This document shows positions 1 through 6,860 of a stretch of DNA of 33,905 nt, piece by piece. Below the pieces are notes generated by a model. That model was not told where the DNA came from and did no database searches. It was given only the letters and a program-made list of their open reading frames with translations. This DNA comes from Synechococcus sp. 1G10 (GTDB taxonomy: Bacteria > Cyanobacteriota > Cyanobacteriia > PCC-6307 > Cyanobiaceae), in the NCBI RefSeq assembly GCF_002252625.1, contig NZ_NQKW01000025.1, forward strand, positions 1 to 33,905, given 5' to 3'. Positions within the stretch are counted from its first letter, which is position 1; each line of letters begins with the position of its first letter. The translations under genes were made by a program, and so were the position numbers.

Positions 1-168
1 GTGGAGCGCCTATTCCGAATCAAGGTGGACGCCTTCGACTGGAATTGCCCCCAGTTCATAACGCCCCGCTTCACGGTGTCGGAACTGGAGGAGCGGGAAA
101 GGCCCCTGCGGCAGCGCATCGCTGAGCTGGAGAACGAGCTGCAGGGCCTGCGCAGACTTCCCACGTAG
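1..168 (+). CDS. C-terminal end of a pyridoxamine 5'-phosphate oxidase-like flavoprotein (partial)
   Basis: The frame is open from the left edge to a TAG, giving 55 residues; the start lies outside the window. The segment RLFRIKVDAFDWNCPQFITP resembles the C-terminal part of PPOX/split-barrel FMN-binding proteins of the 'general stress' kind, where a comparable Phe-Asp-Trp-Asn-Cys-Pro motif occurs. It is followed by a charged helix (EERERPLRQRIAELENELQGL) typical of the family's tail. The substrate cannot be told from this fragment. No terminator hairpin is obvious after the stop. Confidence 0.6.
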   Translation: MERLFRIKVDAFDWNCPQFITPRFTVSELEERERPLRQRIAELENELQGLRRLPT

Positions 169-371
169 CACCTCGAACCTGTCGTGATCGGCTCAGCTTT
201 TCGATGCAGTGCAGAAAAACAAGCGAGTGACACTGGATTCCGCCAGCAGATGGAAGCTGATATCCCTATCCTGATTCTACATGTCACGCACAGTCTGGCC
301 CCATGCATGCGAGCTGAGGCGCTGATGTCGTGCCGAATTATTTTAGGAATCTCAGGCAGGTCGATCCATAT
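169..371. other. Intergenic gap, nothing supported
   Basis: A 66-codon frame exists on the plus strand (184-384), but it has no recognisable motif, no ribosome-binding site, and runs into the 3' end of the opposite-strand DJ-1 gene. I see no terminator or RNA here. Confidence 0.5.
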
Positions 372-1061
372 TCAGGGCCGCTGATCAAGCGCTGCGAGAA
401 CGAGTGTTGCCACCGCCTCTGACGAGGCCGGGTTCTGACCAGTGATGAGATTGCCGTCCTGGCATGTGTAGGGCTGCCAGTCGTCGGCTTTGGAGTACTT
501 GGCGCCACGAGCAATCATCGTGTCCTCGACGAGGAGAGGAACAACCTTGGTGAGGCCGACAGCTTCCTCTTCAGAGTTCGTGAAGCCAGTAACTTCTCGC
601 CCTTTTACAATGTGCTCACCGTTTTCATCATGAGCATTGACAAGAGCAATCGGAGCATGACAGACGGCGGATACGATCTTGTTTGTCGCCCAGAAGTCTT
701 CAATCAGCTGAATGGACACTTTGTTGTCGACAAGATCCCAGAGCGGACCGTGCCCTCCGGGGTAGAAGACCGCGTCAAAGTCGCCAGCCGAGAGCGAGTC
801 GAGCCTGGCGGTGGCGGCTAGAGCGGCATTCGCGGCGCTGTCGGCCTTGAACCGACGGGTCGCCTCGGTCTGAGCGCCAGGATCATCACTCTTGGGATCG
901 AGCGGCGGCTGCCCGCCCTTGGGGGAAGCCAATGTGATCTCTGCTCCTGCGTCTTTGAACACGTAGTAGGGAGCGGCAAGTTCTTCCAGCCAGAACCCCG
1001 TGGGGCGGCCCGTATCCCCAAGCTGGTTGTGTGAGGTGAGAACGACAAGGATTCTGTTCAT
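372..1061 (-). CDS. DJ-1/PfpI family protein (Hsp31/glyoxalase III-like)
   Basis: This 229-residue protein has the DJ-1/PfpI fold signature. The nucleophile elbow AVCHAP carries Cys134-His135, and Glu26 in GFWLEELAAPYYVF is the conserved acidic partner. The FYPGGHGPLWDL strand-turn at about 99-110 fits the Hsp31-like subgroup, whose members act as glutathione-independent glyoxalases or deglycase/holding chaperones. The length matches the roughly 230 aa of the subgroup, and Cys, His and Glu are all present, so it is probably active. It is transcribed alone, with an AGAAGA-type ribosome site before the ATG. The exact substrate is inferred from the family only. Confidence 0.88.
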   Translation of the reverse strand: MNRILVVLTSHNQLGDTGRPTGFWLEELAAPYYVFKDAGAEITLASPKGGQPPLDPKSDDPGAQTEATRRFKADSAANAALAATARLDSLSAGDFDAVFYPGGHGPLWDLVDNKVSIQLIEDFWATNKIVSAVCHAPIALVNAHDENGEHIVKGREVTGFTNSEEEAVGLTKVVPLLVEDTMIARGAKYSKADDWQPYTCQDGNLITGQNPASSEAVATLVLAALDQRP

Positions 1062-1122
1062 GTTCTTCTCGATTCTGTCTACGTGTGAGTGTCAGCAAGC
1101 CTTGGCTGGCGGGCCTGGCACA

Positions 1123-1659
1123 TCAGGCAGTGGCCTCATAAAGATACCTCTGGAAGCCTGAAAAGAGCTGGCCGATGACTTCGGGCCTGCCAAGATCTGC
1201 CACGGCATCGGCAATGCTGTTCTGGTAGCGGAGGCGCAGCAACGGGGTGAGCTTTTCCTGGGCAAGCTCCTGCACGCCCATCGTCACGTAGTGCTGGAGA
1301 ACAAAGTCCAGAAAGAGCTGCTGCTTGCTGGTGAATCTGGAATGGATGTAAATGCGTGCATGCTCGGCGCGCGCCTCGCGGGGGATGGGCTGCAGAGCAT
1401 AGGCCACATGGGCCAGGACATCAAAAAGATCGCTGTTCTCGGCATCAATGATCGACTGCATCTCGGCCAGCTGGGCTGCACCAAAACCCTTCTCCTCAAG
1501 GCCCTGCAGCAACCTGCTGTGCGTGTCTGGTGAACTCCATAGCGCTCGCAGCTCAGCTTCATCCTTCACGAACTCCGGCAACTTGCCATAGAGCAGTTCC
1601 AGGAACTGCTGTGAACTCATCGGTGTGCCGTCTTGGTGCCAGAAGCTGGTCACCATCAT
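1123..1659 (-). pseudogene. Type I restriction enzyme R subunit (HsdR), C-terminal remnant
   Basis: The 178-residue frame resembles the C-terminal helical domain of EcoEI-type HsdR: FWHQDGTPMS at the start, then SDLFDVLAHVAYALQPIPREARAEHAR, and LQHYVTMGVQELAQEKL-PLLRLRYQN near the end. HsdR is normally about 800-1100 residues, with nuclease and DEAD helicase domains ahead of this region. Neither is present upstream, where the HEPN gene begins 86 bp away. HsdM and HsdS genes are also absent from the window. It is therefore a scrap of a lost type I restriction-modification system. Whether the stub is still translated is unknown. Confidence 0.8.
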
Positions 1660-1744
1660 GTGCTGAATGGAGCGGCGCGGGTTTCGGCCTCATTCATGGA
1701 ATCAGCGAAGCCACATGGGTGAGCAGATCAGCGCAGCGCTGGTT

Positions 1745-2077
1745 CTAGGCGGGACGATCCAGGTTTTCCAGATCCGGTTCTTCGTCGTAGCGGCGCAGGA
1801 CGGCAAAGAGAGTGAACCGGCTGAGAGCCATGAAGGGCTCGATGGCAACACCTTGATCCCGCAGCATCTATAACAGCAGCCGGAGATTGTGCGTGAAGGG
1901 AGGTTGTTCTCGAGCCAGAACCAACAGCCAGGCTTTGAGGGATTTTTCCGTGGCCTGTTCGAGATAGAAACCCCAGGTGTCCTCCTCGAAGACGGAGGAG
2001 TCCGCCATGGCCATGGCGGCACGCAGATCGCAGTGGGCGATGCGCAGAAAAGCGGCCGACGTCTCAGCTGGCGCCAT
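1745..2077 (-). pseudogene. HEPN-domain toxin of MNT-HEPN pair 1, interrupted by an in-frame amber codon
   Basis: The reading frame starts at an ATG overlapping the end of the nucleotidyltransferase gene by 14 bases, the usual coupling of MNT-HEPN pairs. It encodes an HEPN helical domain: APAETSAAFLRIAHCDLRAA, then YLEQATEKSLKAWLLVLA and FTHNLRLLL. After residue 69 a TAG stops it (1868-1870), but the same frame continues to 1745 with another 40 family-like residues (MLRDQGVAIEPFMALSRF ... RYDEEPDL). A CAG-to-TAG change would explain this. HEPN proteins in such pairs are usually RNase toxins. Truncation probably inactivates it, unless the amber is read through. Confidence 0.75.
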
Positions 2078-2447
2078 GCACGGGCTCCGCTGGCTCAAGA
2101 CGCCGGCCATAGCGGAAGGCCTCGGCAATCACATTGATCTGCCCATGACGCCGCTCCTCCACCTCACTGGCGGAGTAGAGCAACAGCTCGAGGGGCAGGC
2201 GGTGATGGGCCAGCTTCCAGCCCAGGGCATCCGTCTCCTCAAAGCGCGAACGCTGCGCCAACCAAGCGTCCGGCACCGTCACCAGCAGGTCGAGGTCGGA
2301 ATCGGGCCGGGCGGTTCCACGGGCGCGTGAGCCAAACAGGCGCACCTCGGCGCCGGGGATCGCCGCCTGGATCTCGGCCGCGATGGTGCCCAGTAGCGGC
2401 TCATCCACCACGTAGTGATAACTGGAGGGGCGGGCCGAGGCGGTCAT
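2064..2447 (-). CDS. MNT-type nucleotidyltransferase (antitoxin of pair 1)
   Basis: This 127-residue protein carries the minimal nucleotidyltransferase signature GSRARGTARPDSDLDLLV at about 40-57, with the metal-binding Asp-X-Asp pair intact. Characterised MNT partners of HEPN toxins neutralise the toxin, in MntA by adding AMP to a tyrosine of HepT. The gene precedes and overlaps its HEPN partner by 14 bases. The residues needed for catalysis look complete, in contrast to the broken partner. The protein family is certain; its role as an antitoxin is inferred from arrangement. Confidence 0.85.
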   Translation of the reverse strand: MTASARPSSYHYVVDEPLLGTIAAEIQAAIPGAEVRLFGSRARGTARPDSDLDLLVTVPDAWLAQRSRFEETDALGWKLAHHRLPLELLLYSASEVEERRHGQINVIAEAFRYGRRLEPAEPVHGAS

Positions 2448-2537
2448 GGGGCCAGTTTGGCTCGGGCTGGCTGGATTTGCCTGCTGTTCATCGGTGCGGG
2501 GGGTGCGATCTGCTGACGAAAGCGCAGCAGGACGCGC

Positions 2538-2894
2538 TCAAGGGGTACCAGCCGGCGCTGGGTCGCGGCCATAGAGAACCTGCCCCACCCGCGCGATGTG
2601 CTCCAGCAGGCTCGGGTGGCGGAGATCGCTCAGCCGTGAGAGATCGATCATCCAGGGCAGCAGCAGATCATCGAGCTCGGCTTCGATCCGGGCCATGGTG
2701 CTGCTGCTGATCGCGGCTCCGATCAGGGTGAGGTCGATGTCGGAGCCGGGGCGGTGGCGGCCGATGGCGCGCGAGCCATAGAGAATCGCCTTTTCCACTG
2801 AAGGATGGGCGGCCAGAACCTCCTGGATGGCGCTGATGGCCGGCAGGGGCAGGCCATAGCGCTGGGGAGTCGGCGTGGGGGAGGTGGTGGTCAT
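2538..2894 (-). CDS. MNT-type nucleotidyltransferase (HI0073-like, pair 2)
   Basis: A 118-residue nucleotidyltransferase with GSRAIGRHRPGSDIDLTLIG at about 40-59, including Gly-Ser and Asp-X-Asp. The C-terminal part (LPWMIDLSRLSDLRHPSLLEHI) matches HI0073-type proteins, which pair with HI0074-type HEPN proteins. Its ATG overlaps the TGA of the upstream HI0074-like gene (ATGA at 2891-2894), so the order here is HEPN first, MNT second, the opposite of pairs 1 and 3. It looks intact. Confidence 0.85.
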   Translation of the reverse strand: MTTTSPTPTPQRYGLPLPAISAIQEVLAAHPSVEKAILYGSRAIGRHRPGSDIDLTLIGAAISSSTMARIEAELDDLLLPWMIDLSRLSDLRHPSLLEHIARVGQVLYGRDPAPAGTP

Positions 2895-3187
2895 CGCGAG
2901 GCGTCAGCCAGGGCGGCGAACTGATCGTTCAGGGCGCAGAACGCCGGATGGAAGCGATCGATCACCTCGCGGGCGATCGTCTGGGCCTGTTCGAAGTTGT
3001 AGGTATGGGAGGATTGGTTGCGCGAGCGGATCATCCCCATCCAGGTTTCGCCATCGGCGATCAAGCCCTGCTGCTCCAGTTCGCTGAGCTCCCGCGCCTG
3101 TGCCAGCTGCACGCCGCGCTCGAGCACCAGCAGCGCTCGCTGGAAGTTGTCGAAGCGCTGGAGCCAGCGGAGGTCTGAGCCGGTCAT
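2891..3187 (-). CDS. HI0074-type HEPN protein with an apparent internal deletion (pair 2)
   Basis: The 98-residue protein begins like an HI0074-type 'nucleotidyltransferase substrate-binding' protein (LRWLQRFDNFQRALLVLERG) and ends like one (DGETWMGMIRSRNQSSHTYN, then VIDRFHPAF). The HEPN RNase motif R-X4-H-X-Y is present as RNQSSHTY. Family members are usually about 130-145 residues; here the middle block, normally holding an FEFTHELAWK-like helix and the GSRD segment, is missing and ELEQQGLI runs straight into DGETW. The frame is preserved, so a shortened protein could be made. Loss of two helices makes normal folding doubtful. Confidence 0.75.
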   Translation of the reverse strand: MTGSDLRWLQRFDNFQRALLVLERGVQLAQARELSELEQQGLIADGETWMGMIRSRNQSSHTYNFEQAQTIAREVIDRFHPAFCALNDQFAALADASR

Positions 3188-3207
3188 GTCGTCAGAGTAG
3201 GGAGGGT

Positions 3208-3438
3208 TCAGGCAGCGGACCGACTGGCTGCTCTGGCTCGGCGCGCCTGGGGAGGCAAAGTTTGAAAGCGATGAGCGGACAAGGGCCTTGGATTGATCTC
3301 AAGATTGCGAACAACGGCATCGACCGTTCGTGGATCAGCCCGGAAGTCTTCAAGTCCCATCCCGCTGACATAGCCGCTGATCTTGATGCATGCCTCCTGC
3401 ATGTCGGCGACAAACAACCTCCAGTCACGGCGCGACAT
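3208..3438 (-). pseudogene. HepT-like (DUF86) HEPN toxin, 3' truncated (pair 3)
   Basis: The first 48 residues (SRRDWRLFVADMQEACIKISGYV ... RTVDAVVRNLEI) are a good DUF86/HepT N-terminus. After NLEI the sequence turns into unrelated NPRPLSAHRFQTLPPQ and stops. Full HepT proteins are about 110-140 residues and carry the RX4HXY catalytic motif in the second half; that half is absent here in every frame I read up to the next gene. The ATG overlaps the end of its MNT partner by 14 bases. The protein, if made, should lack RNase activity. Confidence 0.78.
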
Positions 3439-3745
3439 GAACCAGGCTGCTCAGGATCAACGGGCGACGGTTCTCCTTGATTCCGTCGGCAGCCACCAGA
3501 TCAACCTTGCGACCCAGCAGGCCTTCCAGGCGATCGGCCAGGTGCATGAAGCCGAAGCCGATGGGCTCGACAAAGCTCACCAGGATGTCCACGTCGCTGC
3601 TGGCCGTCTGCTCATCGCGGGCAAAGGAGCCAAACAGGGCCAACGTGCTCAGCCTGAACTCTCTGGCCAGATCTGGGTACTGCTCACGCAATACCGCCAC
3701 GACCTCATCGCGGCTGGAGCAGGTGTGGGCTACGGGGGCGGCCAT
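3425..3745 (-). CDS. MntA-like nucleotidyltransferase (antitoxin of pair 3)
   Basis: I place the start at the ATG of MAAPVAHTCSSRDEV, giving 106 residues; the frame is open further upstream (to 3865) but those residues are not family-like. The motif FGSFARDEQTASSDVDILV carries GSF and the Asp-X-Asp pair, and the C-terminal part (LEGLLGRKVDLVAADGIK) fits MntA-type AMP-transferring antitoxins of HepT. It overlaps the truncated HepT-like gene by 14 bases. It is apparently intact. Confidence 0.83.
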   Translation of the reverse strand: MAAPVAHTCSSRDEVVAVLREQYPDLAREFRLSTLALFGSFARDEQTASSDVDILVSFVEPIGFGFMHLADRLEGLLGRKVDLVAADGIKENRRPLILSSLVHVAP

Positions 3746-3888
3746 AGCGGCGGCACGGCTTGGATGCTCAGTGTAGGAACGGGTTCTGTAAGCCAACGGC
3801 GACGAACGAGCCGCAGCATTCCAGGCGGTTTTATCGGCAATCAGTTGTCTTGTTCCGTCCACCAATTGACGTCTCTGATGTCCGGGTC

Positions 3889-4269
3889 TTACGCAAGAAT
3901 CTTCTCAAGCGCTTCCGCCACACGCTGGACCTGGGCTGTCGTGTCGATCTTCTTCAACCATTTCCTGATTGTCGGCTTGCAAGGATCGATGAAACAGAGG
4001 AACTCGTCAGCGTCTCCGCTCTGGTGGCCACAGCAGAGAGCAAGATGAAATCCGTCCTTCTTGATGGGGATGTACCATCCCCAGTCTTCTGGAATCATCT
4101 CATCAGTTTCAATTCCACAGTCAATGAACTTTGCCACGAGATGCTCTGCAAGTCGTTGGTCCCAGAGACCTGGATTGATCTTCTATTCTTCGCCCTCATA
4201 GGGCAGGAACTTTGCCGACCGGAACTCGACAAGTGTTTTCTTCGTTCTCCTATCAAACGATGTGACTGA
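3889..4269 (-). pseudogene. Conserved hypothetical protein interrupted by an in-frame amber codon
   Basis: Reading the minus strand after the in-frame TAG at 4270-4272 gives SFDRRTKKTLVEFRSAKFLPYEGEE, a TAG at 4183-4185, and then KINPGLWDQRLAEHLVAKFID continuing to DEMIPEDWGWYIPIKK ... DEFLCFIDPCKPTIRKWLKKI. The two halves read as one protein of about 120 residues. The C-terminal half alone is open from an internal ATG at 4137. I recognise a conserved bacterial family with an acidic, Trp-rich middle but cannot name its function. No start codon remains between the upstream TAG and the first conserved residues, so I call it broken. Confidence 0.6.
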
Positions 4270-4356
4270 CTAGCGCACAAAAGATGCAATATCGACTAAA
4301 ACGCGCCCGGTAGAGATGCGGATTAGGCTCAACTGGTTTAGGTTTGGGGCCTGAGC

Positions 4357-4701
4357 TTACTCATTCCTGGCTATGTCAACGGAGATTTCCACCGCCGGAA
4401 TCGATCCTCTGTTCTCAAGCCAGTGTGTGGTATTTCTGTCCTCGGGCCAGCCTACTCCCGGTCCATAGTCGGTAGCGACTCCATTTCGATGGTCAGTGAT
4501 CGTCCCTTGCAGTATGTAAACGGTACCCGGTCTGTCTTTGTGGTCATGAATCGGGCCGAAGACGCCTCCAGGCTCGATAGTTACCATACGCATTCGAAGT
4601 TGACGCCCTGCCATGCCCTCGATCTCAGGGCCAAGGTCAACGGTCGCAAGTGACTTAACCGTAACACCTTTCGTCTCAGGTGACACCTGTTCGTTGCTCA
4701 T
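4357..4701 (-). CDS. Small single-domain cupin protein
   Basis: A 114-residue protein whose centre is a cupin barrel: EPGGVFGPIHDHKDRPGTVY supplies the first motif with His52 and His54, YILQG closes it, and PEDRNTTHWLENRG supplies the second-motif His93. The metal-binding glutamate of the canonical first motif is not obvious, so metal coordination may be atypical. Cupins of this size act as isomerases, dioxygenases or small-molecule binders; nothing here tells which. It stands alone between the broken hypothetical gene and the CPBP protease. Confidence 0.8.
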   Translation of the reverse strand: MSNEQVSPETKGVTVKSLATVDLGPEIEGMAGRQLRMRMVTIEPGGVFGPIHDHKDRPGTVYILQGTITDHRNGVATDYGPGVGWPEDRNTTHWLENRGSIPAVEISVDIARNE

Positions 4702-4808
4702 CGTGTTCTCCTCTCTGTACTTCCAAGCCTAACGCTCAAGATCAGCGGCGGAAAGAAACTGGACGAAGCGATTTAGAACTCATTGAGACCGCCCGCTGTA
4801 GCTTGATG

Positions 4809-5744
4809 TTAGACGTCCAACTGCGGACGAGTGATCTTGCGACTCCAGGAAGGTGGCACGATCAAGCCGCGCCGCACAGCCAGGATCAGCATGACCGCGG
4901 TGAACGCAAGACTCACCAGCATGGCGATCAGCGATCCCTCCATGCCAGCGCTACCACCGGTGAGCAGTTCCGGGCCTTGGAAAGTGGTCTTGAACAGGCC
5001 CGGTGAGGCTGAATTACCTGATATGGCACCTGAGAAGACTTTTCCCATCGTGTAGTTCCAAGCTCCGTGAAGGCCAATGCCAATCCACAGGCGGCGGCTA
5101 ACCATAAAGGGCACGGCCAGCAATGGACCGTAAACGAAGGCGATGGACGCGACACCTGCAAAGGTTTCGCCTGTGTTCCCGGCGTGCACGTAGCCAAACC
5201 AAAGGGAGGAGACAACCAGCGCCACCCAGCCGCCGAACACGCCCTCAAGAATGCGAAACCACACGCCGCGGAATAGCAGCTCCTCGCCAAAGGGTGTAGT
5301 GAACGTCCCCCCAGTCACCCCTGCCACTAAGTTCTGCCAACGGTCGATACCCTCGATGCGGTAGAGACCGAGAGCCATGTCGATCAAGACGCAGGTGGTG
5401 AATAGGCCGAAGCCGAGCAGCAGACCGATGACGAGTTCGCGACCTAAACCGGGTAGAGCGAGTTCGCTGACCTCTCTACGTTCCAGAAAATGCGCGTAGC
5501 TCCAATACACGAGCAGCAAGTTCGCGATGATGAACGCGCCTGTGAACAGACCTGAGGGGATGAACAGGGGCATTCCTAGGCCTGATGGGAACGTCAGCAT
5601 GTAAGCGTTGCCTGACCAATGCACGTAGAGCAAGAGGTTGTTAAGCACCAACAAGCTGACAAACGGATTGCGCATGAAACGGAACAGCCTGAGGATTCTC
5701 GGATCCCTTTGTGCGTCAGCATTGGTATAGATCTTTGAATCCAT
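4809..5744 (-). CDS. CPBP family intramembrane glutamic protease (CAAX/Abi)
   Basis: This 311-residue polytopic membrane protein carries all three CPBP motifs: EELLFR with Glu154-Glu155 and Arg159, FGYVH at 183-187, and HGAWN with His226 and Asn230. These residues form the active site of Rce1-type intramembrane proteases. At least seven hydrophobic segments are visible. Bacterial members serve in bacteriocin self-immunity or peptide and prenyl-protein processing. The neighbours do not suggest a substrate. Confidence 0.88.
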   Translation of the reverse strand: MDSKIYTNADAQRDPRILRLFRFMRNPFVSLLVLNNLLLYVHWSGNAYMLTFPSGLGMPLFIPSGLFTGAFIIANLLLVYWSYAHFLERREVSELALPGLGRELVIGLLLGFGLFTTCVLIDMALGLYRIEGIDRWQNLVAGVTGGTFTTPFGEELLFRGVWFRILEGVFGGWVALVVSSLWFGYVHAGNTGETFAGVASIAFVYGPLLAVPFMVSRRLWIGIGLHGAWNYTMGKVFSGAISGNSASPGLFKTTFQGPELLTGGSAGMEGSLIAMLVSLAFTAVMLILAVRRGLIVPPSWSRKITRPQLDV

Positions 5745-5993
5745 TGATCATCTCCATGTCGGATGGTTGAAGGATTGAGAACGGCTAACGATTAACTTGT
5801 CATTGGGTGGTTCCGAGAACCATCCGTCAGTCTCTCCCCCATTCCACGAAACACTTGCTTCGCAGCATTGGTGATGCCATGAACACCTGATGAGGCCTGA
5901 TTGTTGGAAGCCGCTATCAAAAAAGGAGCGGTGGTTCTCGGACCAGTGAACCAACTGTTCACAGGGATGCAGTCCGATGTCCTGATCAACAAC
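5745..5993. other. Intergenic gap with a short repeated hairpin word
   Basis: About 250 bp without a convincing gene. The word GGTTCCGAGAACC (near 5811-5823) is nearly palindromic, and a related GGTTCTCGGACC occurs at about 5933. Read leftward, the second sits before a T-run (the run of A on the plus strand at 5919-5924), which could form a weak terminator after the TMEM175-like gene. Short frames here have no recognisable motif. Confidence 0.3.
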
Positions 5994-6590
<597 letters not shown>

Positions 6591-6860
6591 TCAATACAAC
6601 GATGAACAGGTGCTGGTGGGCGTGAGCTTCATCAACGACCACAGGGCGCCGTATTGATCCTGGCTAAGCGACAACTCGTTCTGCATGCGTTTGGCCATCG
6701 GTGAGCCCGGAGCCGCCGTGGCGCCCAGCTCGGTGTTGATCACCGCCAAGCCCTGGCACATCTTCTCGATGTCGGGGTTGAGATCACTGCTGGCCCGGGC
6801 CGGCAAGCCCAGGCACAGCAAGCTGATCACCACGCCCGCAGGCCAGCTGCGGGCGCTCAT
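6591..6860 (-). CDS. Small secreted protein downstream of nrdJ
   Basis: I start this at the ATG that overlaps the nrdJ stop (ATGA at 6857-6860), giving 89 residues. MSARSWPAGVVISLLCLGLPARA looks like a Sec signal peptide with cleavage after ARA. The mature part has two cysteines (MCQGL and TCSSLY) that could form a disulfide, and a helix QNELSLSQDQYGALWSLMKL. I do not recognise a named family. Coupling to nrdJ by the stop/start overlap and to the TMEM175 gene by zero spacing suggests one transcript. Confidence 0.7.
   Translation of the reverse strand: MSARSWPAGVVISLLCLGLPARASSDLNPDIEKMCQGLAVINTELGATAAPGSPMAKRMQNELSLSQDQYGALWSLMKLTPTSTCSSLY

Noticed and set aside
184-384. 66-codon plus frame near the left edge
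   Set aside because: No motif, no ribosome-binding site, and it overlaps the end of the opposite DJ-1 gene.
1868-4272. Reassigned UAG codons (recoding) in this organism
   Set aside because: In-frame TAGs occur in several frames, but all are in genes that are otherwise damaged, and TAG serves as a normal stop in healthy genes. Ordinary decay is the simpler reading.
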